Below, piece by piece: positions 52,468-60,589 of a stretch of 64,000 bases of DNA. The translations under genes were made by a program, and so were the position numbers. How positions within the stretch are numbered: position 1 is the stretch's first letter; each line of letters starts with the position of its first letter. The DNA comes from Ruminococcus sp. (GTDB lineage Bacteria > Bacillota > Clostridia > Oscillospirales > Ruminococcaceae), in the NCBI GenBank assembly GCA_021770655.1, contig JAETQO010000023.1, positions 19,452-83,451 of the forward strand, written 5' to 3'. Under the pieces are notes generated by a model. That model was not told where the DNA came from. It did no database searches and saw only the letters and a program-made list of their open reading frames with translations.

Positions 52468-52998
52468 CTAAAAGTTTTTTATCACGCATTGACAGGAGCG
52501 CATTGTCTCCAGCGCGGCATTGTGACTTTCCTCAGTAACTCCCGCACAGCAAAGAGCGTCACAGATGACCTCGCATTCGGGACAGAACGCCTTTATCAGC
52601 AAAGCATTAGAAACAACGCAAATGTCCGTGCAAAGCCCGCAAAGCTCTATCTCATCGCCCTCTTTCACCACTTCGGACAAATAAGACGCCAGCTTCACCG
52701 AACCGAATGTGCTTTTCTCAAAAACCTCAGCACAGCCGTCAAGCGCCGCCTGAACCCTTTCGTCCGGTTTCCAGCCCTCTGTTCCTTTTATGCAGTGCAT
52801 GACCGGCAGTTTTTTGCCCTCAGAAGTTTCAAGATAGTCCTTGAAATGAGAATCCAGAGTCATAAATATCCTGCCGCCGTCATTCTTATATTCTCTGATT
52901 TTTTCACAAACCGCAGGTACGATCTTTTCCGCCGCCTCGCTTCCGAGACTGCCGCCGATAAAATCTTTCTGCATATCCACAATTATAAGATATTTCAT
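52468..52998 (-). CDS. Isochorismatase-fold cysteine hydrolase
   Basis: A 176-residue member of the isochorismatase/nicotinamidase superfamily. The catalytic triad is apparent: Asp in IVDMQKDF, Lys in EKSTFGS and Cys in GLCTDICVVSNAL. The length and the PVMHCIKGTEGW segment are closer to nicotinamidase-like amidohydrolases, but the substrate cannot be fixed by eye. It heads a possible operon with azlCD. Confidence 0.88.
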   Translation of the reverse strand: MKYLIIVDMQKDFIGGSLGSEAAEKIVPAVCEKIREYKNDGGRIFMTLDSHFKDYLETSEGKKLPVMHCIKGTEGWKPDERVQAALDGCAEVFEKSTFGSVKLASYLSEVVKEGDEIELCGLCTDICVVSNALLIKAFCPECEVICDALCCAGVTEESHNAALETMRSCQCVIKNF

Positions 52999-53032
52999 TT
53001 TATTCTCCTTACATCACACGAGGTTTCTATAT

Positions 53033-53165
53033 AGGCAGCACCGCATAACTATTGTGTGCGGATAACGCAGAAAATTTTTCGTTAGATTGTATAGAAACGA
53101 CGCAGAAATACTTGTGTCTTTCAAGGAGTTTCTGTGCAAGATAACGGAAAATTGGCAAGTTATCT
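53033..53165. repeat. Repeat family A, long copy
   Basis: AGGCAGCACCGCATAACTATTGTGTGCGG followed by about 85 bases almost identical to the copy at 60009 (ATTTTTCGTTAGATTGTATA, CTTGTGTCTTTCAAGGAGTT), then the GATAACGGAAAATTGGCAAG block shared with 20163. A B-like stem follows at 53166-53195. Together they fill the gap 52999-53253. Confidence 0.7.
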
Positions 53166-53253
53166 TTCTTCCGCCGTAGGCAGGGGGAAAGACAACAGAT
53201 ATATATCCGACAACAGTAAGGGCAGTCATAACCCTATGACCGCCCCTTTTATG

Positions 53254-54999
53254 CTATTCCTTTTTCTTGGTCGTCTCTGCCGCAGATGAATCGTCCGACT
53301 TTTTCGTCTTATCCCCGCCGCTTTCAGCTTTATCCTTTTCATCAGCCTTTGAAGAACTTTCCGCCGCCTTCTGCTCGCTTTCCTTTATGGTGCTTGCAAG
53401 GTGCGTAAAGTCGGGAAGCTTGTCCCTTGTTACGGTGAGATTATTATTATACATCGTAATAAGGTCTGCCGCCGTGTTAAATTCCTCCGAAAGCTTTCCT
53501 TCGTCGGTCATCAGATAATTTCCGCCCCACTGTCCGATGTAGGACCACATCGCCTTTTCGTCGGCAACGCTCTGTATCGACGGAAAATTTCCGCACTCGC
53601 TGATAGCGACAGGCTTTTTCTTTGAAATACTCTGCAAAAACAGCATTATATTTGCCTGCCCGTCCCGATTGCCGTCATCATAAATGTCGCAGGAAAGAAT
53701 ATCGCAGTATTCGTCTCCAACATACCACTCGGCATTCTGAGCGGACCATACCCAGATAAGATTGTTCAGCTTGTGATATTCCGTCTGCCGTTCATACATC
53801 AGTTTCCAAAGCCACTGATACGCTTTCTTATCCTTGCCCCACCAGAAACTGCCGTTGCTCGCCTCGTGAAGAGGTCTCCACAGTACGGCTACGCCCTCGT
53901 CCCGAAGCTTGGAAAGCTGTTCTGAAACAGTGTCAATGTCTTCAACCAGAGCCACGCATTCCTCCGAAACCTTTCCGTCCTTCTGAAGTTTTTTAATATC
54001 ATCTATGCTTAGCTGTGCTATCTTTTCCGTGGTCACAGCCTTCTTTATGTCAAAATCCGTCTGATCGGCATAATATTCCCTCTTGTCATCAGGTGCGGCC
54101 CAATGCCACATATAACCTACTATTCCGCCCTGTGCCGCCCATTCCTCGGCAGCGCTTATCTCCTCCTGAGTAACAACGCTGTCCTTGTCTGTCGCAAGCA
54201 TAAGATCGCCGAAACGTATTGCAGGATATTTTCCCGTCGTCTGATAGATCATATTGCTCTCAGCCGTGCCTCCGATAGTATCGTGCTGTCCCAGAATCAC
54301 CTGCTTGCCGTAATTTTCACAAATATACTGATAAACCGCCTTTGTATTGTAATCCGCATTCTTGTTTACCAGTGCAGGCTCTGTCAATTTCTGGCTCAGC
54401 TTGGATATATCCTCGCTGGCAGTAAGATTCAGATAATCTATATCCAGACCGCTGTCCTCCGGGATAACTGAGATCTTCGCCGTTCCCTTTTCAATGTAAA
54501 TGTTCTTAAAGGTTATGGTCTCGAATTTTCCCGAACCGCTTACAGAAAAATCCTGTATCTTCTTGCCGTTGACCGAAATGCCGTTTACGCAGGGCACGTC
54601 CGACGCCACCGTTATCGACAGATTATAATACTGAGAATCGGTAAGCTCAAAGTCGTGACACCAGTCCTCCTCAGCGGAAATATTCGTTACATATCCCTTG
54701 CCCTTGAAGCCCTTTCTTTCACTCTTTACCTCAGCCTTGCCTTTAACGGTACCCGTTTCGGCATTATATGTCTGATAGTACTTTACATAAGGGATAGCGT
54801 TCGCCACCACCTTTATTTCCTCGTAGCCTTTAACTTCGGGAGTCTCCGCCTTACTGTCATCGGCGATAGCCTTGGTCGTTGTAATGACCGTCGTTTTTTC
54901 CGGCGGAGTCATACTCTCGTTTTTTCCTATCTGCGCTCCGCAGCCCGAAGCCGCACAGACGAAAACGGCTGTTGCCGCCGCGATACGATTAAATCTCAT
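53254..54999 (-). CDS. GH26 beta-mannanase lipoprotein
   Basis: A 581-residue secreted lipoprotein with signal peptide MRFNRIAAATAVFVCAASGC, the lipobox cysteine last. A carbohydrate-binding beta-sandwich follows (about 60-205, VKYYQTYNAETGTVKGKAEV... GLDIDYLNLTAS), resembling CBM35/CBM6 types. The GH26 barrel has ILGQHDTIGG, the acid/base glutamate in LWRPLHEASNG (about 376) and the nucleophile in ISECGNFP (about 466). The C-terminal 40 residues are Lys/Glu/Ser-rich and disordered. The likely reaction is endo-cleavage of beta-1,4-mannan at the cell surface. The gene follows GH95 in the same direction. Confidence 0.92.
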   Translation of the reverse strand: MRFNRIAAATAVFVCAASGCGAQIGKNESMTPPEKTTVITTTKAIADDSKAETPEVKGYEEIKVVANAIPYVKYYQTYNAETGTVKGKAEVKSERKGFKGKGYVTNISAEEDWCHDFELTDSQYYNLSITVASDVPCVNGISVNGKKIQDFSVSGSGKFETITFKNIYIEKGTAKISVIPEDSGLDIDYLNLTASEDISKLSQKLTEPALVNKNADYNTKAVYQYICENYGKQVILGQHDTIGGTAESNMIYQTTGKYPAIRFGDLMLATDKDSVVTQEEISAAEEWAAQGGIVGYMWHWAAPDDKREYYADQTDFDIKKAVTTEKIAQLSIDDIKKLQKDGKVSEECVALVEDIDTVSEQLSKLRDEGVAVLWRPLHEASNGSFWWGKDKKAYQWLWKLMYERQTEYHKLNNLIWVWSAQNAEWYVGDEYCDILSCDIYDDGNRDGQANIMLFLQSISKKKPVAISECGNFPSIQSVADEKAMWSYIGQWGGNYLMTDEGKLSEEFNTAADLITMYNNNLTVTRDKLPDFTHLASTIKESEQKAAESSSKADEKDKAESGGDKTKKSDDSSAAETTKKKE

Positions 55000-55021
55000 T
55001 TTACAAAACCTCTCAAAATTT

Positions 55022-55070
55022 CAAAGCAATACCGCGATATGCGCACGGTCTTCGTGCGGTATTGCCTTTG
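55022..55070. repeat. Short A-like hairpin between GH95 and GH26
   Basis: CAAAGCAATACCGC / GCGGTATTGCCTTTG with an inner CGCAC/GTGCG stem. The ends match those of A-family copy 20868-20956. It may act as a transcript-processing or termination signal between the two glycosidase genes. Confidence 0.55.
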
Positions 55071-55108
55071 CATACCACTTATAACGCTTTTTGTCACGAA
55101 AAAAGCCG

Positions 55109-57388
55109 TCAAAATTCTATCCTGTAGGTCTTTCCTTTCTGGGTTTCAAATTCCGTGACCGAACCGATCTCCTCAGCCGTCACCCTTTCATCGCCGCAGA
55201 ACACTTTGCAGTCCCTGCAGACGATACGGCATTTTCTGCCGTACCCCGAATATATCTGGCATTCCGTGATCTTTCCGTCCTTCCACGAAAGATTTACCTT
55301 AAATCCTCCCCTGGCGCAAAGACCTCTGAATTCTCCGTTGCTCCATTCCGCAGGGAGAGCGGGAAGAAGAACGATCTCTCCGTTCTCGCTCTGAATAAGA
55401 GCCTCCGTAATGCCCGCCGTTCCGCCGAAGTTTCCGTCTATCTGGAAAGGAGGATGCATATCGAAAAGATTGTCGCTGGTAGAATGTGAAAGCAGAGCTA
55501 TTATGTTTTCATATACTTTTTCACCGTCGAACAACCTTGCCCAGTGATTTATTATCCACGCCCTCGACCAGCCTGTGTGACCGCCTCCATGGGAAAGCCG
55601 TCTTTCAAGAGTTGCTCTCGCCGCCTTTGCAAGCTCCGGCGTCTTTCTCATAGTTATCATATCGCCCGGATAAAGAGCGAACAGCTGTGAGATGTGCCTG
55701 TGACCCGGCTCTACCTCGTCGTAATCCTCCGCCCATTCTTTTATCTGTCCGTACTTTCCGATCTCAGGCTTAGGCAATCTGTCCCTTGTCTCCATAAGCT
55801 TTCTGCGGTAAGCCCCGTCGATACCGAGTATCTCCGAAGAGCTTATTACCGCCGAGAAAAGCTCGTACAAGATCTGGCTGTCCATAGACGGACCGATGCA
55901 GACTGAGCCTTTCGACCCCGAGCCGGTAAGATATGTATTTTCCGGTGAAACCGACGGACAGGTAACGAGCCTGCCCTGCCTGTCCTCAATCAGAAAATCA
56001 AGGAAGAAATCCGCCGCCTCTTTCATAGTGCCGTATTTCTCTCTGAGAAACTCCTCATCGGGAGAAAACAGATAATGCTCCCATATGTGCAGACAAAGCC
56101 ACGCCGCACCCATAGGCCACTGAGTTCCCGGTATCCACAGATCCTGCGGAGCGGTGTCGCCCCATATGTCCGTGTTATGATGACAAACAAAGCCTTTACA
56201 GCCGTACATCTTCTCAGCCGTTACTCTACCGTTCGGACGAAGCTTTTCAATGTGATCGATAAGCGGCATATGAAGTTCTGAAAGATTGCAGTTTTCCGCA
56301 CACCAGTAGTTCATCTCGGTATTGATGTTTACAGTAAACTTACAGCCCCACGCAGGCCACATATCCTGATTCCATATACCCTGCAAATTGGTCGGCAGAG
56401 TTTTTTCACGGCTTCCCGCAATAAGCAGATACCTACCGAAATTATGATACATTTCAATAAGCTTGTTATCAGGCGCTCCCTTTTTCACAAGCTCCAGCCT
56501 CTCGTCGGTCGGCAGTGAAGAATTTCCGCCGCTGTTATCCTCCAATGTAATTTCCGCCCTGTCGAAATATGACTTGTAGTCCGCAATATGGTCGGCTTTA
56601 AGCTGTTCGTAGCTTTTTTCAGCCGCCCTCTCCACATCAAATACAGCCTGTCCCTTATAGTCCTCACAGCGATAGCTTGTCTGCGCTCCCAAAAGCACAG
56701 TTACCTCGTCGCAGTTCTCACAGGTTATAAAACTGCCGTAAGGGTATACCTTTCCGCCCTTATTCAGAACCTTTACATACGCCGCAAAGTTTATTCCGTC
56801 CTCAGAACCGCATCCGCCGTAAAACAGCAGATCGTCGCCGTGAACAGGAGAGTTGTCGTCAAAGTAATCGTCTCTTCCGTCGATTTTTATCCTAACGTTT
56901 ATCCGCCCCTTTTCGGAGGCAGTCATGTGCATAACAAAAACCTGATCGGGCTGAGAAACGAACGCCTCTCTTGAATATTTCACATCGCCTATCCTGTATT
57001 CCGTCATGCATACCGCCGTTTCAAGGTCAAGACTTCTTTGCAGGAATTCGCACTCCTCGTCCTTATAATGGATAACGTTCATATCGGCAAGGGGCATATA
57101 ATGACGCTGATTGACGGGAGTTCCGCAGAAAGCGTCGTAAATTATCTTCTCCGCCTCTTCGATCTTTTCATCGAAAAGGAGCTGTCTTACCCTTTCAAGA
57201 TTCGACAGTGCAGAAGGATTGTTTCTTTCTCTGAACCCTCCCGACCAAACCGAATCCTCATTCAGCTGAATTCTCTCGCACAGCGGCTGTGAAAACACCA
57301 TAACGCCTATCCTGCCGTTTCCCAAAGGCAGAGCCTTGTTCCAATCGTCGGCGGGATTCTTATACCACAAAAGCTTTGAAGTATTCAT
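55109..57388 (-). CDS. GH95-family glycosidase (alpha-L-fucosidase/galactosidase type)
   Basis: A 759-residue protein of GH95. N-terminal beta domain: KLLWYKNPADDWNKALPLGN and GRIGVMVFSQP, with ERIQLNEDSVWSGG. The (alpha/alpha)6 catalytic barrel includes NLQGIWNQDMWPAWGCKFTV, NINTEMNYWCAENCNLSELH and HHNTDIWGDTAP; the C-terminal part has NLFDMHPPFQIDGNFGGTAG. There is no signal peptide, so it acts inside the cell on imported oligosaccharides. Fucose or L-galactose side chains on xyloglucan or host glycans are the usual targets; the exact one is not fixed here. Confidence 0.93.
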   Translation of the reverse strand: MNTSKLLWYKNPADDWNKALPLGNGRIGVMVFSQPLCERIQLNEDSVWSGGFRERNNPSALSNLERVRQLLFDEKIEEAEKIIYDAFCGTPVNQRHYMPLADMNVIHYKDEECEFLQRSLDLETAVCMTEYRIGDVKYSREAFVSQPDQVFVMHMTASEKGRINVRIKIDGRDDYFDDNSPVHGDDLLFYGGCGSEDGINFAAYVKVLNKGGKVYPYGSFITCENCDEVTVLLGAQTSYRCEDYKGQAVFDVERAAEKSYEQLKADHIADYKSYFDRAEITLEDNSGGNSSLPTDERLELVKKGAPDNKLIEMYHNFGRYLLIAGSREKTLPTNLQGIWNQDMWPAWGCKFTVNINTEMNYWCAENCNLSELHMPLIDHIEKLRPNGRVTAEKMYGCKGFVCHHNTDIWGDTAPQDLWIPGTQWPMGAAWLCLHIWEHYLFSPDEEFLREKYGTMKEAADFFLDFLIEDRQGRLVTCPSVSPENTYLTGSGSKGSVCIGPSMDSQILYELFSAVISSSEILGIDGAYRRKLMETRDRLPKPEIGKYGQIKEWAEDYDEVEPGHRHISQLFALYPGDMITMRKTPELAKAARATLERRLSHGGGHTGWSRAWIINHWARLFDGEKVYENIIALLSHSTSDNLFDMHPPFQIDGNFGGTAGITEALIQSENGEIVLLPALPAEWSNGEFRGLCARGGFKVNLSWKDGKITECQIYSGYGRKCRIVCRDCKVFCGDERVTAEEIGSVTEFETQKGKTYRIEF

Positions 57389-57512
57389 ACCAAAACCCTT
57401 TCATAATCTATACTCTATATCATTATACCACACTTAATCTCAAAAGTAAAGAACAAAAAAACAGCCAACACGCAAATCAACTTGTTTTAATTCGGGTCGA
57501 TGTGGGCATCGT

Positions 57513-57849
57513 TCCCTACAATTCATTTGAGCCTTGAAACAACGTAGTGAAAGAACAACCAAACGGACTATGTGCGGTTTAATGCTATGGATAAGACCAC
57601 ACAAGCAAGGTCTTCGGGCGGGAAAAGTTACTCCTTGAAGTACCTATCGACCCGAATTAAAAAGAGCGGTTTAGTGCTATGGATAAGACCACACAAGCGA
57701 GGTCTTCGGGCGGGAAAAGTTACTCCTTGAAGTACCTATCGACCCGAATTAAAAAGAGCGGTTTAGTGCTATGGATAAGACCACACAAGCAAGGTCTTCG
57801 GGCGGGAAAAGTTACTCCTTGAAGTACCTATCGGCCCGAATTAAAAAAG
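57513..57849. repeat. Repeat family C: leader plus three 92-bp tandem units
   Basis: Three near-identical 92-bp units start at 57574, 57666 and 57758 (GCGGTTTAGTGCTATGGATA ... TACCTATCGACCCGAATT). A 60-bp leader at 57513 is shared with 51272. Inverted copies lie on the other side of the peptidase gene. The gap 57389-57941 holds these and the promoter at 57855. Confidence 0.85.
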
Positions 57850-57854
57850 ATGTG

Positions 57855-57883
57855 TTGACATGTGTGTGCGAAAGTGGTATAAT
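57855..57883 (+). promoter_or_regulatory. Consensus promoter of the VanY peptidase gene
   Basis: TTGACA, 17-base spacer, TATAAT, six bases after the last 92-bp repeat unit. Confidence 0.85.
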
Positions 57884-57941
57884 TTAATCAAGAAAATATA
57901 GGACCTGTCAAACGTTTAAAGACGTGAAAAGAGGGGATTTT

Positions 57942-59702
57942 ATGAACAACAGAACAAAACGCGTGACCGCTTTTTTAGCCGCAGCGGCTATGATAACGGC
58001 AACGGGCTTTGCGCCGGAAAACGGCGCGCCGGCAATTTTTGATAACGCCTCCGTAGTTTCCTATGCGGCAAGCGTGGGAAAGGTGCAGGGGCTTTCTACC
58101 AGAACTCCTGATATAAGTTCAATAAAGCTTAGCTGGAAATCGGTAAAGGGCGCCGACGGATATTCGGTCTGCATGAGAAAAAACGGAAAATATCCTGAGA
58201 TAGCAGACGTCAAAGAAACAAGCTATACGGTCACAGGACTGCCTGCCGCCACGAGAGAAAACTTCAAGGTAAGAGCCTATAAGATCATCGGCGGCAGAAA
58301 AGTATACGGTGCATATTCTGACAACCGCAACACCGCAACAAATCCAAGACAGGTCACAGGACTGAAAGCCGAAACGATAAACGGCGGCGTTAAGCTTTCG
58401 TGGAAAAAAGTCGGCTGTACAAATTACCGAGTATTTATGTATAAGTCCGGCGTATGGGAACAGATTGCTCAGACTACCGATCCGAACTGTACTGTGACAA
58501 ACCTTGACGAAGGAACATACCGTTTTAAAGTAAGAGCCTGCAAGGTTGATGACAGACCGCTCAACCATTACGGCAAGCATTCCGAAGAAATCTCGGCAGA
58601 TACATATTTTGTTGGAACTCCTACAGGACTTACCTCAAAAACCACAGGCATAAGCTCCATAAAGCTGTCATGGAATCCCGTTGAGGGCGCGGACGGTTAT
58701 TATGTCGGAATGAGAAAAAACGGTCAATATCCGCAGATAGCCGACATCACCGGCACAACCTACAGCGTTACGGGTCTGCCCGCCGCAACAAGAGAAAATT
58801 TCAAGGTCAAAGCATATAAAATAATCGACGGTCAAAAGGTTTACGGCGACTTTTCCGAAAACTGGAATACAGCCACAAATCCAAGACAGGTAACCGGACT
58901 GAAAGCAGTAAGCACAACGTCTTCGACAATAAAGCTTAGCTGGAACAAGGTCGGCTGTACAAGCTACAGGATATTTCAGATGAAAAACGGTGTATGGAAA
59001 CAGATCGGGACATCGTCCGTCAACTCCTATACCGTGAAAGATCTCAAAGCCCAGACCCAATATCAGTTCAGAGTAAGAGCCTGTAAAACCGATGACAAAA
59101 AAACTGCCAACAATCATTACGGAGCATATTCCGACGCCGTGACAGTCAAGACCGACAAACACACTATTGAAAATAAAAACGGAGTTACATACGTTGACGG
59201 TATCCTTATCGCCAACAAAACCTACGGTCTTCCGTCAAGCTACAACCCCGGCGGACTTACCGCTGAAACAAGCTCTGCATTTTCAAAAATGCAGAAAGCC
59301 GCTTGGCAGGACGGCATAAGTCTCTGGGTATGCTCAGGTTTCCGTTCCTACAGTTACCAGAATACTCTTTACAACAACTATGCCGCCAGAGACGGCAGGC
59401 AGGCGGCGGATACATACTCCGCAAGAGCCGGATACAGCGAGCATCAGACAGGACTTGCTATAGACGTAAATAACGCAAGCAGTTCCTTTGCGGGAACAAA
59501 GGAAGCGAAGTGGCTTGAAAAGAACTGTGCAAAATACGGTTTCATCATACGCTATCCTCAAAACAAACAGGATATAACAGGCTACAAATACGAGCCTTGG
59601 CACGTTAGATATGTAGGCGTGCCTTTAGCTCAGGAGATAACCGACAGCGGTTTATGTCTTGAAGAATATCTGAACATCACCTCAAAGTATTCTTCTTTTT
59701 AA
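57942..59702 (+). CDS. Secreted VanY-type D,D-carboxypeptidase with four fibronectin III repeats
   Basis: A 586-residue secreted peptidoglycan enzyme. A signal peptide (MNNRTKRVTAFLAAAAMITA) is followed by four fibronectin type III modules (about 45-410) and a VanY/M15B peptidase domain (about 430-580). The zinc-site motifs are SEHQTGLAIDV and EPWHVRYVG; SGFRSYSYQNTLY precedes them. It probably trims the terminal D-Ala of stem peptides. Modules 1 and 3 are almost identical (GLPAATRENFKV occurs in both), and so are 2 and 4 in outline, showing duplication of a two-module unit. The start at 57942 has AGAGGGG upstream. Confidence 0.93.
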   Translation: MNNRTKRVTAFLAAAAMITATGFAPENGAPAIFDNASVVSYAASVGKVQGLSTRTPDISSIKLSWKSVKGADGYSVCMRKNGKYPEIADVKETSYTVTGLPAATRENFKVRAYKIIGGRKVYGAYSDNRNTATNPRQVTGLKAETINGGVKLSWKKVGCTNYRVFMYKSGVWEQIAQTTDPNCTVTNLDEGTYRFKVRACKVDDRPLNHYGKHSEEISADTYFVGTPTGLTSKTTGISSIKLSWNPVEGADGYYVGMRKNGQYPQIADITGTTYSVTGLPAATRENFKVKAYKIIDGQKVYGDFSENWNTATNPRQVTGLKAVSTTSSTIKLSWNKVGCTSYRIFQMKNGVWKQIGTSSVNSYTVKDLKAQTQYQFRVRACKTDDKKTANNHYGAYSDAVTVKTDKHTIENKNGVTYVDGILIANKTYGLPSSYNPGGLTAETSSAFSKMQKAAWQDGISLWVCSGFRSYSYQNTLYNNYAARDGRQAADTYSARAGYSEHQTGLAIDVNNASSSFAGTKEAKWLEKNCAKYGFIIRYPQNKQDITGYKYEPWHVRYVGVPLAQEITDSGLCLEEYLNITSKYSSF

Positions 59703-59945
59703 TTCGGGTCGATAGGTACTTCAAGGAGTGACGGCTCAGCCCGAAGACCTCGCTTGTGTGGTCTTCTCCATAGCATTAAACCGCACAAAGTGCGGTTGGT
59801 GGTTTTCCGTAATGTTGCTGTAACCTTTTTTATTCGGGTCGATAGGTACTTCAAAGAGTGACGGCTCAGCCCGAAGGCCTCGCTTGCAGGGTTTTCTCCA
59901 TAGCACTAAACCGCACATAGTCCGTTTGGCGGTTCTAAGAAACTT
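59701..59945. repeat. Repeat family C: two inverted copies
   Basis: AATTCGGGTCGATAGGTACT and its continuation are the reverse complement of the 92-bp unit at 57574, twice (59701-59790 and 59831-59945). The second copy extends into the leader part (CCGCACATAGTCCGTTTGG). Confidence 0.8.
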
Positions 59946-60008
59946 TGCCGGATCAGTTTATAATATGCAGGGGACAATTTTCGTTGTTCCCTGCATTCTT
60001 TTATTTCT

Positions 60009-60123
60009 TTAAGGTAACACCGCACAACTATTGTGTGCGGATAACGCAGAAAATTTTTCGTTAGATTGTATAGAAACGACGCAGGAATACTTGTGTCTTT
60101 CAAGGAGTTTCTGTGCAAGATAA
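60009..60123. repeat. Repeat family A, long copy
   Basis: TTAAGGTAACACCGCACAAC TATTGTGTGCGG..., nearly identical to 53033-53150. Confidence 0.7.
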
Positions 60124-60191
60124 ATTTTCCCCGCCGTTCGGCTGGAAAAATACACAAAAACAAGCCCTGTCTGTGAAAATTGATTTTCGTG
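60120..60191. repeat. Repeat family B, copy 3
   Basis: A degenerate hairpin TTTTCCCCGCC...GGCTGGAAAA, then the conserved tail CCTGTCTGTGAAAATTGATT. It is fused directly to the A copy before it. Confidence 0.6.
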
Positions 60192-60209
60192 CCCGAACTC
60201 AAAAAGGGG

Positions 60210-60238
60210 TTGTAATTTTTTTTATGGTGTGGTATAAT
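60210..60238 (+). promoter_or_regulatory. Promoter of the small membrane protein and proS
   Basis: TTGTAA, 17-base spacer, TATAAT; start near 60245. Confidence 0.65.
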
Positions 60239-60271
60239 GATTATGTATTTTTAGGGAAAGAGGTGATTTTT

Positions 60272-60589
60272 CTGAATAAGGAATTGCTTGTTATGCTTGG
60301 CAAGCTGGCAGTAGGCTGTGCGGTCATAATGACGCTTATCGTTATTGCCTGCCTTATTACGCCGAAGATCGCAAGATTTATTGAGAAAAGACACCCGAGC
60401 CTTACGGAAAATCCCGAAAGGGTGGACGGTGATATGCAAGGGGAATGCCCCGACGACAATAAGGTCCAAGGTCTTTACGATAAATCAACACTGGACGACT
60501 GGGACCCGAATTACAAAATCTATAATACTGATATATATGGAGTTGATTTTAAACATGGGAAAAAACAAAAACGAAAAGATGGTAAATAA
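60272..60589 (+). CDS. Small single-pass membrane protein, probable CTG start
   Basis: A protein of about 105 residues with one membrane helix ([20 protein letters not shown]) and a charged cytoplasmic tail ([20 protein letters not shown], ending KKQKRKDGK). The track start at 60113 precedes the promoter and cannot be right. The best ribosome site, AGAGGTGA, is five bases before a CTG at 60272; a GTG inside that site and an ATG ten codons later are alternatives. The frame overlaps the start of proS by 35 bases. I do not recognise the family. Confidence 0.55.
   Translation: MNKELLVMLGKLAVGCAVIMTLIVIACLITPKIARFIEKRHPSLTENPERVDGDMQGECPDDNKVQGLYDKSTLDDWDPNYKIYNTDIYGVDFKHGKKQKRKDGK

Noticed and set aside
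53033-53229. Minus-strand ORFs at 53014-53229 and 59906-60202 sharing an RNSLKD...SFLYNL peptide
   Set aside because: The shared peptide comes from translating repeat family A in the same frame; the ORFs lack ribosome sites and homologous domains.
57574-57849. CRISPR array
   Set aside because: The 92-bp units follow each other directly with no unique spacers, and no cas genes are present.
60009-60040. T-box antiterminator upstream of proS (GGTAACACCGC resembles the T-box GGTGGNACCGCG)
   Set aside because: The same sequence recurs at several unrelated loci as repeat family A, no specifier stem is visible, and the proS promoter lies downstream of it.
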